Shown: positions 11,537-21,270 of the stretch, one piece after another
How the letters are laid out: the number at the start of each line of letters is the position of its first letter
Position numbering within the stretch: position 1 is the first letter of the stretch
DNA from: Parasponia andersonii
Lineage: Eukaryota; Streptophyta; Magnoliopsida; Rosales; Cannabaceae
Length of the DNA: 64,000 nucleotides
NCBI GenBank assembly: GCA_002914805.1
Contig: JXTB01000470.1
Location: 7,028-71,027 of the forward strand
Reading direction: 5' to 3'
Position numbers and translations under genes: made by a program
Notes under the pieces: model-generated
What the model was told of the DNA's origin: nothing
Seen by the model: the letters and a program-made list of their open reading frames with translations, nothing else
Database searches by the model: none

Positions 11537-13797
11537 TGTCACAACCCAAAATCCTAGGCCGTGACTTTTTAGTAATTCTGAGTATAAATTAATATAAATA
11601 AGGAATTTTACAAAATTCGGAGAAAACCCAGTACTTGGATATTTTATTTTAGTCCTTGACTCATTAGAAATTCTATAAAAAGGGAACGCATCTTTAGTTT
11701 AATTTATTAAGAGAGATAGGCCAATTAAAATTTGATGAAACATAGTTAATTTGTACAAAAACTTGATTTGATAAAAACTTTAGCATTGATTAAAATAAAG
11801 TTCGTAAATCTTGAGTCGGAAAGTCCAAAAATTAATTTACAGAATTATTCAAAATTTTCAAGTACTTAAAACTTTAAAAATATGCTCCTTGGGGACTATA
11901 GGGTCCCATATATATATATATATATATACCAAAACCTCAAATAGTAGTAAATATATCCTCATACATCACTTAGTAGACTCAATGAACTTGGCTAAACAGT
12001 TAGACCTGGAGAAAGAGTGAGATAAATAAAAGTACCAACCCAAGGAGGAATAAGACCACGAGCCTAAGCCAAGCGACTTGCCTAGCCATTGATACAACTG
12101 ATTCGAATGAGTGATCACCTGAAAGGGGGGAAAAAGAGAAGGGGTGAGCTTGAAAGCTCAGTAGGAAAGCTATTACCTCAATTAAAACCTTTTTAGTGAT
12201 AGAAAGCCCATGCATGATTAGTTTAATCCAAAATAACTTTGCAAAACCATATGTGCATATATTCATAAAATATCCAAAACTGAGAGTCCATATGCACATA
12301 CATATATATAGAGGTATGGAAAATATAATATCCAAAAACTAATCAGTCTACAAACACGTGACACAAATCCACCCATACCTATGAGTTCACCACCTCTCAT
12401 CAATAAAAACCAGGGTGTTGGCACTACGTGTGCCATACAACCTGCCTGACACCTAGCCCATAACCGGAGGGGACACCCGTGTGTCGCCTACCAAACCGGG
12501 AGGGGTAACCGTATTGCCTATACCTGCTAAATGGGGAGGTAATCAGAAGAAATACCCCGCTCAGGTTCACGGACTCTCACCGTCGGTGGGGCCGCAGCGC
12601 CAGACTATAAAAACCCCATGATGCTAACCTGGAACTCATGTGTGATCCTATGACATATATACTCTAAACTCATGTGTAAAAGTAGCCATACAGTAAATTA
12701 AGTTCAAATGAAGCTCTGGTTTTTAATAAAATAATTCATTAAATGTTGTAGAAAAATGGGCAGCATAATGGCTCTATTTTAACATACCCAAAAATAACCT
12801 ACACTCATAAAATTCCCAGAGCAATCTAATATATAAATCATACCATTCAATTCCATCACAAATATTTAAAAGTTCTAAAATCACATTTGTTCTCATATGT
12901 TGCAGAAAATAAGTTTTATTCAAAATGATATAAAAAGATAGGTAACCGAATCTCTACCTCACTAGAATAGCTATACCACGCTATTGGATGCTCAAGGTGC
13001 CGTTGGACGATCACTCGGAGGGTCTGGAACTAATACCACACCATCGATTGTCCTCTTGTGAAAAACCAACTTCTCACCGGAGCTTCAATTCCACAAACGG
13101 ACCTCTTCACTGAATTCCTAGCACCTAAAATAGCTAGGTTAGACATATGACTTGTCTAATTCGGATCCGCACCCACACCGGACCGGTGGCATGCAATATC
13201 TCGACTGTCTGATCTTGATTTTCGTGCCGATCACCAACCGACACAATATATATATATATATATATCAAACTTCTTCATTTTCCGAGTACATTCCAAAAAT
13301 GACAACAAAAACAAAATCTAACGGTCGGATCGAAAACTAAAATTCAAAACTCAAAATATCCTAAAATAGTAACTTTCAATCCGGGCAAAATGGGATCATG
13401 AAATATATACCTTGACGATCCTTGCGACGATACGAATCCAACGAGCCTAAGAATGCGGCTTGGAACGGCCGAAATCGTCGCCGGAAATCAAAACTTCCCG
13501 CGGCCAAAAACAGCATTTTCCGGCGATGTCAAGCTCAGTGGCGACCGGCGATCGGTGGCGCGGCTTCCTGGCGGTGCGTGACAAGATCGCCAGGCAGTGG
13601 GCTAGCTAGACGGTGCTCGGAGCAGCAGCGGCAGCTCCTCCATTCCTTCGACGGCCGTGAACGGGGGAGAGAACAGAGAGGGTGAGGATGGGTCTGGGGG
13701 GAAACGAGAGAGAGAGGAAGAGAGCTATATATATAATCTGATTTTTTTTTAAATCTGGTCAAATGACCATTCTACCCCTTAAAAAATTGGGTTTTAT
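11537..13797 (-). repeat. 5' LTR of the LARD-like element
   Basis: Direct repeat partner of 2494-4784. On the minus strand it carries GATTATATATATAG at about 13725-13738 followed by a CT-rich run, a plausible TATA box and transcription start only some 65 bases into the LTR. That leaves a very short U3 and about 2.1 kb of R-U5. A GC-rich block at 13420-13690 contains an 87-codon plus-strand frame and an overlapping minus-strand frame; neither resembles a known protein. The outer end reads ATAAAACCC instead of TGTAAAATCCC, so the terminal bases have decayed. Confidence 0.88.
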
Positions 13798-13990
13798 CTT
13801 TATATACATTATTTGTGACACTCACATTCCAATTAATGCGCATTATGTCTCATCTTTACCGTGCAAAGGTCCTTTGACAAATACAATAAATATGTGATTT
13901 ATTATATCTCATATATTATTCTGATTATGTCATGATATATTTCTTTTTAAATTTATTCTAAATAAACTAATTATCCAAACAAGTTAGGTC
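13798..13990 (-). mobile_element. probable U3 portion of the interrupted Copia LTR
   Basis: If the LARD-like element is removed, this stretch joins the LTR fragment 2241-2493. On the minus strand it contains TGTATATAAAG just before the insertion, suited to be that LTR's TATA box. The outer LTR boundary is not certain; TGTTTGGATAATTAG near 13980 is a candidate start. This is inference from position and composition only. Confidence 0.35.
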
Positions 13991-14097
13991 GTATTCCCAC
14001 TATAGGCTACCCAATAAGGAAACTTTCCAGCATTATTTATTTAAATGAAGAACTGTAAATTAAAAAAAAGAAAAAGAAAAGCCCTTTGTTATTAGAG

Positions 14098-14470
14098 AAA
14101 AGTACATAAATACCTATTTTTTAAAGTATATTGTCATAAAATACCCATTTTTATTTTTATTTCACCAAATACTCATTTTATACATGTTTTTGGATAAATA
14201 TATACCACAAATATTTTATACACTAATAAAAAGTATACGTAAAAAATCGGCGTACATTTTAAAATATTTGTCTTACCATATATATAAATTTACATCGTCA
14301 ATGTAAACTATATGCAAAAATTTATATTATAAATATACACTACACATATTTTACACACGAAATATATATCAAAAAATAATATTTTTGAAATAAATTTAAA
14401 ACAAATGAGTATTTATTGAATATAAAGCACGAAAATGAATATTGAGTGTAAATTTCTTCATTTATACATT
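14098..14470. repeat. possible foldback/MITE-like repeat
   Basis: Short units of the type ATACCCATTTT / AATACTCATTTTATAC on the left recur in reverse complement on the right (ATGAGTATTTATTGAATAT, ATGAATATTGAG). The interior is AT-rich without an open frame. The similarity between the arms is weak, and no target duplication was identified. Confidence 0.3.
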
Positions 14471-14639
14471 CATAGTAACATAGATTCGAGGTATTCTTGT
14501 ATATGTCCATGTTTTTAAATTTGATTTGGTATCTGTCCACTAGTTAAAAATATTCATCGTTTAAAATTTAAAAAAAACTCTTAGCTAATAAATATTTTTC
14601 TTTTCTGATTATACCCTTAATTAAGTTGTTCAGTATTTT

Positions 14640-15740
14640 ACGTTTTTACCTTTCTGAAATTTTCTCATTCTTCTTTCTCTACTGTTTTTTGGTGCCTCGT
14701 TCTTCTCTCTTTGTGTTTTTTGTTGTTAAGCCATTGATTTTCTACATTATTTTTCTCGAATCTCTAGTAAAATAGTGTACTTTTCTAGCTTTGTTTGTTT
14801 GTTTTCCTTCTTCTTCGACATTGTTTGATTCATTTTCGTCTTCTTCAGTGTTTTTGGTAATTTCGATCTTGATCTTCATTGTTCGAGTTCAATCTTAATT
14901 TTGATCTTATCTCGATATGTATTGTTTTCTTTATTTTAATTTGAGTGATTTGATGATACTTGCGGTTATATTTTTGCCTATTTTATTTATATTTACTTTT
15001 GGGGATTTTGATTTTTATTGATAATCCATATTAAAATTATTTTAAATTCAAGCATAATCTTTTTTTTTGTTCTCTAAGTTCTATTTGTATTTTCTTGTGT
15101 TTTGGAATTATTTTTTATAATTGGTAATATTATTAATTTTTTTCGTGGTACATGTCTTTTTTATAGCAGTACATATGATATTTGTTGTGATATGTAGCGT
15201 TACTATTCTCTAGTTTTCGATGATGAAGATACTCAGTATTTTGTATATTTAGTTCATATATTTCTTATCTTAGTACATATGATTTTACATATGATTTTGG
15301 TCATAGTATATTATATTCATGTTTTATAGGTATTTAGTTCATATATTTCTACTCTTTGTATATACGATATTTGTCATTGTATTTTCTTTCGTGGTATATG
15401 GTATTAATATTATCTTGTATTTTATAGATGAAAGATGTTCAGCATTATTTTGTATGGTTCGTGCTCTCTGGTTATTTGTTATGAATATTGTAAGTTCTAC
15501 TGTTAGAATATGTCGTTGGTTCATTTTTGTTCATATGTTAATGTACTTAGTATACAGAATCACATACCCAGTTTATGTTTTCATTTGCAAAGAATTTTTG
15601 GTCTATCTAAAATGTCAATTTTTCAGGATTTTTAAGATCAGTCGTAACATGTGAAAAACTCCTCCTTTTTGCGTGCTGCATCAAAATTTCTTGTACTTAT
15701 TAACATCTACTGAATGAAATTGAATTTCTAAAAAAAAAAA
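14640..15740. other. T-rich intergenic stretch with degenerate repeats
   Basis: Phrases such as TATTTAGTTCATATATTTCT (about 15246 and 15330) and GATGAAGATACTCAGTATTTTG / GATGAAAGATGTTCAG repeat irregularly. A 111-codon open frame at 15319-15654 is built from these T-rich repeats (mostly F, I, V, Y) and is judged non-coding. The stretch near 14690-14930 is CT-rich like a plant leader, but no gene follows. Confidence 0.4.
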
Positions 15741-15992
15741 AAGAAGAAAAAAGAGATTAAAAAGGCTTAATTAAAAAAATTGAATTATGATTTTTTTTTC
15801 ATTTACCCTATCTTTTGTTTTGTTCAAAATCATACATCCACAATTAAAATATTTGCAAATGTCTACTTTTATGACAAATTGAGTAATTTGTGCTAACTAT
15901 TTTAAGAACCAACTTCGTATTGTTGTGTTATATTATATTATAGTTGTAGTTGTGTCATGAGTAAGATACAACTATGAGGGAAAAAAAAAATA

Positions 15993-16312
15993 TAGGCATT
16001 TGGTAAATTAAATTTACAAAACTCTTCTGCTGTTTAAAAGTAGCATCTAGTATTTAGTAAATTATAGATTATGTATACTATAAAATGTTATCAAAGATAA
16101 TTTGTATTATGATAGCAGAATTAGCTTTGAAAAGTAATCCTTACTCTGCTTTTCAAATTATACTTAAAATAGCGGTTAGCAGTTATATTGTAACTTTTAA
16201 AATCTACTAACCAAAAGTGGCAACTTACCAAACATCTCCCCAACCCATTCTTTTCTCTAACCACTTTTAGAAGTTAAAAGTGAAATCTATAAGCAATCCC
16301 AAACGGAACCTA
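15993..16312. mobile_element. hAT-like MITE
   Basis: This 320-bp non-coding element starts TAGGCATTTGG and ends CCAAACGGAACCTA, so its ends are short imperfect inverted repeats of the TAGG...TTTGG type common in plant hAT MITEs. It also carries internal AAAAGTGG/CCACTTTT-like inverted pieces. Flanking duplications are not clear. Confidence 0.5.
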
Positions 16313-16319
16313 AATTATA

Positions 16320-17806
16320 TGTAATATTTTTTAGGTATTTATTAGTATAAATAATATATCCTTAATTCGAATTTCATAAGTTTTAATGAGCACTTTTGAT
16401 CAATTTGTAAAAAGAGGTTAGACATTTATAGAGATTTTAAATATAAGGTACAATTATAGACTATAAAAATTTTATAATTTAGAAATATATATATATATTT
16501 TTTGCAACTAACCTAATTAAGAATTTAAAATAACTATTTTTGGCAAATTCTATTATAAGAGGGCCTATTTCGCTCCTATATGTAGGAGATATATTTTATT
16601 AGATTTAAAATAACTGACTGGTTATAATATAGGGTTAGAGTAGAGTTATTAGTAGCATATAAAATTCGTAAATTCGTATAGATGGAAAAAAGAAAGAAGA
16701 AAACGTAAGGCCCAAGAGAGAAAAGGTTAGGCTCATTTGGTATAATATTAGGGTCCAGGAAATGATTTAAGTCAAAATTAATAAAATAAAATTAGGCCCT
16801 TGAAATCAGCTCATTATCCTTCAATTTTTTTAAGGAGTATGACATTGCTGCATCTATGGAAGAACTTGGAGGCTGGAGTTTTTTGAAGTCCAAAGATCAC
16901 GATGGATGATCAGAGTCTTTAGGGAAGTGGCGAACAGTGCTTAGAAGGACCCAAAGATTATTGCATGGCTTAACTCTTTTTCAAATCTCATGATAAGACG
17001 AGAATTTTTCTCAAAACGGCAATGTTAATTAGGATTTTTTTAAAGGAAAAAAAAAACTATGTTCTCTAAATTTGGATATTAATAAAATAATATATTTTAT
17101 AAAAATAGGTCTATTAAATTATACTGCTGAATTTAACAGAACTTCGTATTAAAAAATAATACAATGTGTAACGGCCATGAATTTATCTTTTTGTAATGTG
17201 TGACGTTAATCAAGTATCTAATATACCCCTACTGCTTATAGGAGAGATTTTGTCAATCCTACAATAAAAGCCCCCAACTATTTTGTTCCTAAATTATTAT
17301 TGTTTAAAGCTTCATCTAAAAATTAGTTTTGTAATTTAATACACTTATTAACTAACATAAATTTTTACTTTTTTTTTCTCTATATTTTTGAGGGGCAAAG
17401 TATAAGGTGAGCCCCTCACTCAATTTTTTCCACCCATTCTTCTTCTTTACACTTTTCTCTTCCTTTTTCCGTGGTATTTTTAATAAGTTTTTTCTTTTTA
17501 TCTGATATATATATATATATATGGTTGCAAATTCAATAGGTATTTTTTTTAACCTATGGGTAGGGTTTTTTTTTTAGCCGTTGGATCTCTATAGATGATG
17601 ATCCAATAGTTATAATAAAGTACATAAAAAGACATGCATCTCTTTCTCTCTCTTACTTTTTACCATAAAAAAATGTGCATACTAAATTTTCATTGACGAA
17701 ATTAATAGCTAAAAAAAAAAATACCACGGTGCCCTGCCCTGTAATATGGATGAATTAATGGAGCCCTCTTGATTTTTTATGAATCGTTCTGCGAAACAGT
17801 TTTCCA
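16320..17806. other. AT-rich spacer upstream of the F-box pseudogene
   Basis: No gene is recognised. A short GC-richer stretch at 16835-16990 has an open frame with MEELGGWSFLKSKDHDG that stops at once; it may be a gene fragment, but I do not recognise it. A (TA)n run at 17505-17522 lies about 285 bases before the F-box start codon and could be part of a former promoter. Confidence 0.4.
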
Positions 17807-19336
17807 ATGGCTCGTGATCAAAAGAGGGTCAAATTGGAGGATCCTGAGACAAAGGAAGAAGAAGTTGGTGAACCCAACACCATCACCACCGGAGTCGACC
17901 GGTTTTCCCAATTACCCGATTCCATCATCTGTGAGATTCTGTCTTCGCTCCCCACAATCGAGGCTGTTCGGATGAGCATCCTTTCCAAGCGTTGGCGACG
18001 CATCTAGTACTCTTCACCTTTCTTATACTTTAATGACTCTGTTGTTGGCGGGAATTTCGATCTAAACAAGTTCCACAAGTTTGTCGGAACGTGTCTCGAA
18101 CTTCCCAAGAATGATATGTTCAGTGCTACGGATACGCCAGTTTCTAAGTTTGAGCTTGTGCTTTATAAGTCTAAGAGCAAAATCTATCACTGATGGTTCG
18201 TTAAAAACTGTAGCTCAGAGCAATGTTAAGGAGTTAACTATCCAAACCCAAAACATGCGTACTCATTACAGTTTACCTGTGGATCTTCTTCGCGCAAGAT
18301 CATTGACTGTTGTAGATTTGTATTTCGTTACGCTTTGGGGCCTCCGTTCCATAAGCCTACCGTCTTTGGTATCTCTGACTTTAGGGGTGGTCAAATTGAA
18401 CGATGAAGCTCTTCACATTCACAGTCTAGTGCTAGCTTGTTGCTCCCTTGAGGAATTGGTTCTAAACGAATGTGAAGGAGTTAAGTGGCCTAAAATTTCG
18501 AGTTTGAGCCTCAAGTCGTTAGAGATTTATTGCGAGCGTAAAAGGACAACATTTCGCATTGAAGCTGTGAATCTTAATTATTTTCTGGGTAGTGGATATG
18601 CTGCCTATTTTGACTTTGGTCTTTCATCATATGGAGCACTTACTGAACTCTCATTTAGTTGCTCAAGGTTTTCTGATGAGTGGTTGGAAGCCCTTACTCT
18701 TAAACTACCTGTTCTTAAGTGCTTGACTTTAATGGACTGCGAAAACTTGTGGGACGTCAAAATCAGGAGTGAGCAATTGAAATACTTGACTCTGGAAAGA
18801 AATGGATACTCTCATATCAATGCTACGATAGATTCTCCTAATCTCCTTCGTTTGGAATATGAAGGTTATTTGAGTAAGAAATTCTCAGTGAACTCTCAGA
18901 ACCTACTGGAAGCTGAAATCAAATTTGAAAAACCCAGTGAGTATGATATGGACTGGTACATCAATATGCTGAAGTTTCTCTCAAGTCTTAATTGCTCTGA
19001 GTATTTGAGGCTGGATGTTTCCTCCGAAGAGGTAATCAACATATGCATTCTACTAGTTTCTTGTTTCCATTTACTATATGATTGTGAGGTTATTTCAAGT
19101 TTTATTTATCATTATTCGTTCAGACTGTATCTCCTTTCTTTCTTTGTTTAACTGGAAAATTTCTGGAGGCCCTCATCTTCCCGAAGGAATTGCAAAAGGT
19201 TTACAGCTCTCCCTTGCCCAGTCTTGAGGATCTGGAGGTGAGGACAAGTAGTCCATCAGCGGATAACTCTGACTTAAGGGATTCTTTGATGTGGGCTTCA
19301 CCTTCTTTGGAGACACTATCAATAGACCCAAAATGA
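17807..19336 (+). pseudogene. F-box/LRR (FBD-type) protein pseudogene
   Basis: Intact members of this family are substrate receptors of SCF ubiquitin ligases, with an N-terminal F-box that binds SKP1 and C-terminal leucine-rich repeats. The first frame starts at 17807 with MARDQKRVK and an acidic leader, then the F-box VDRFSQLPDSIICEILSSLP...LSKRWRRI (residues about 30-66). The next codon, where the family has Trp (SKRWRxxW), is TAG at 18005-18007, a simple TGG to TAG change. The same frame continues sensibly (SSPFLYFND...KFELVLYKSKSKI) to a stop at 18191. The LRR part then continues in another frame (SNVKELTIQTQ..., LKCLTLMDCENLWDV...), so a one-base insertion or equivalent indel lies at about 18165-18200. 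Exon 1 ends at 19031, and exon 2 (19169-19336) encodes FPKELQKVYSSPLPSLEDLE...SLETLSIDPK. It stops early, without the usual FBD tail. Two or three lesions make it a pseudogene, though a truncated F-box-only peptide could still be made. Confidence 0.88.
19032..19168 (+). other. intron of the F-box pseudogene
   Basis: Donor GAG|GTAATC at 19031/19032 and acceptor TTTCTGGAG|GCC at 19168/19169, phase 0. Splicing joins ...LDVSSEE to ALIFPKELQKVY, which matches the usual LRR-to-FBD linker. Length 137 bases. Confidence 0.75.
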
Positions 19337-19764
19337 TAATATCTTTATCAGTCTTTATTATAATGTGCCACATCTTGTGAAGCTTTGGGGTTAAGAAAAG
19401 ACTAACTATCCTATGAAGATCAAACATTCTCTTTTCATCTCTGTTTTTGTTTCTAGTAGTAGGCACCTTTTGTTGTTTTCGGATGTGGATATGCTAGCTC
19501 GTAATATTTTGGATTTAAGAAGTAGAAAGTTTACTTAAGAACGTTTCTTTGGCTGTTAATAGTTTCCACTTGCATGTTTCCGTTCAATGTTTGTCTTCTA
19601 GTTTCATCTTCAGCTATGTCCTTGTCAAATTGAATATTTGATCATGGTGAATTTTTATTTTTTTTCTTTCCTTGGTTTGACAAGTTATCTTCTAGTTTTA
19701 TATTGTGTGGTTGAATCTAGGAATTGTGTTCTTTTTTTACCCTTTCCTATTTATACTTCTATAT

Positions 19765-21060
19765 AATTATCTTCTCTCCCCTTTGACCACATAAAATCAT
19801 ATTGCGATAGCATTAAATTGAACCTCAGATGTTCAATACCGTTTTCTATTTAATGGCAAACAACCACTAATTGGAACTTAACTTAGGCATTCACATTCTT
19901 TATTATTCTTCTTCTTCTTTTTTATTTTTTATGTTTTTTGATGTCATAACATTTACTTTTATAATTGCTCTGTAATTATTTGCTTGAAATAATTGCTCTG
20001 TAATTGGTGATAAAGAAAATGAGGAGAGACACTTATATAACTTTCAGGTTAAATATATTTTCTGTCTATTTCCCTCCTTCGTCGTAACTACTCGTATTCT
20101 AACTTGTTGCTCTTGACTTATGCTTAATGTAATCCTTAGTATCCTTCATTATCTCTTGTTAATAAGTTGAGTCCATGAAAACCAGTATTAAAATGTACTT
20201 GACTTAGTTTTTGACCCTTGAAACTGTAAAGTTGAAAGCTATTTGAGGTTCGCATACTTGGCATAGTTTAAATCCAAATCTAGTAGACGACAATAGAAAC
20301 ATAGTTGTTTCAAGAGTTTACCATCTGAGGAAAATGGAGTAGTTCACCAAATTATGTCAATGAACGAATACGCCAGGTTTCAAGTGACCCAATTTGTTGT
20401 TCACTATTAAGTTTTGATACATTTAAACTGTGGCATTGGTATCTAGTATTGAACTATAATGTTGGTAATTAGTTGGTAAGTAAAATTGCTGTTTGTTTTG
20501 AATTATTTTTTAATGTAGAAACAATATCACAAATTTTACTCCTACTAGTGACTGACATTTAGGCTCATTAGCTTCTTTGCCCATTTAAAACTGATATGTC
20601 ACTCTATTCCTTTGGATATTTTAGTTATGTACCAAACAATGCAACATCTCATTTTGATCGTCTTAATTTCTTTTTTGTTTTTTTTCTAGTTTATTCTTTT
20701 TTGTCTCCGCCAATAATTCGATTTCCTTTCACTAATTTGGCAATATGCATCCAACCAACTTGTACGTACTAATGGAAAATACCTAAATCAAAACAGAAAG
20801 GAGTAAAGGTCATGGAATAAACAAGTACTGTGACAAGCAACAACTAACGCTAGTGCTCCAAACATGGTCTGTGAAGGTCGATTAGACTTGAGTTGTTGCT
20901 GGTCTGGTTCATGAAGAAAGGTGCTCCAACGACCGTCTTCAAGTCTCTATTCCCGCCTCTAGGTTACTCTTATTTTCAGCGCCATTTCACTCACTCTTGC
21001 TCCTTCCTCTAACCAATTGGCAAATGTAGGTAAAGCTTTGTTCTCATAAGGATACACCTC
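19765..21060 (+). repeat. F-box spacer, duplicate partner of 165-1400
   Basis: This same-orientation diverged copy of 165-1400 links the 3' side of one F-box gene with the 5' side of the next. It shows that the F-box locus expanded by segmental or tandem duplication. It has no coding content of its own. Confidence 0.75.
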
Positions 21061-21190
21061 CTAAGGATCGATAACATAAAATATGCAATTTTTTAAGTTA
21101 GGATTAATAGTAATCATGTATTTTCTTTTCAGAATTCCGAAGTCCGCTGTATCTGTTTGGTTTATCACACTTTCTTTAAACAATTTCCCA

Positions 21191-21270
21191 ATGGCTCAAG
21201 AGAGTGAAAGGAATAATGGAACATGAGAAGATCATGAAGACATTTGAACCTGATACCATGGTAGTCTTAG
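21191..21270 (+). pseudogene. N-terminal fragment of a second F-box gene copy
   Basis: The sequence AATTTCCCAATGGCTCAAGA at about 21182 parallels AGTTTTCCAATGGCTCGTGA before the F-box start at 17807. The following bases keep the acidic-leader pattern (GAAGATCATGAAGACATTTG then AACCTGATACC, compared with GAACCCAACACC). A stop codon occurs about 12 codons in, and similarity ends before the F-box itself. It lies directly after the duplicated spacer, as expected for a truncated tandem copy. Confidence 0.6.

Larger units (their letters stand above)
2494..13797 (-). mobile_element. complete LARD-like (non-coding) LTR retrotransposon, minus strand
   Basis: Two long direct repeats (2494-4784 and 11537-13797) bound a 6.75 kb interior, of which 2.9 kb is a nested solo LTR. 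On the minus strand the right copy is followed after four bases by a Met-tRNA-type primer binding site (TGGTATCATAGC), and the left copy is preceded by a polypurine tract (AAGAAGGGGAGAA), which fixes the orientation. LTR ends are TGTAAAATCCC...GGGTTGTGACA. No gag, protease, polymerase or integrase motif is visible in the roughly 3.8 kb of own interior, so it would depend on enzymes from another element, as large retrotransposon derivatives do. The bases left of it are GATAT; I see no matching duplication on the right, where the terminal TG of the 5' LTR is also lost. The bases before the polypurine tract resemble the end of plant Ty3/Gypsy pol, which suggests a Gypsy ancestor. Confidence 0.85.

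Noticed and set aside
12000..12335. 111-codon minus-strand open frame in the 5' LTR
   Set aside because: It lies within a known LTR, is not open in the paired LTR at 2494-4784, and shows no domain.
13422..13762. 87- and 75-codon frames in the GC-rich LTR block
   Set aside because: They overlap on opposite strands, are Arg/Ser-rich because of GC content, and are interrupted or altered in the other LTR copies.
15319..15654. 111-codon plus-strand open frame rich in Phe, Ile, Tyr and Val
   Set aside because: It is built from T-rich degenerate repeats, overlaps an open frame on the other strand, and has no domain or normal codon pattern. Looks incidental, although it superficially resembles a membrane protein.
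16850..16990. Possible small protein MEELGGWSFLKSKDHDG
   Set aside because: The frame stops after 17 codons, and I cannot identify splice sites or a family.
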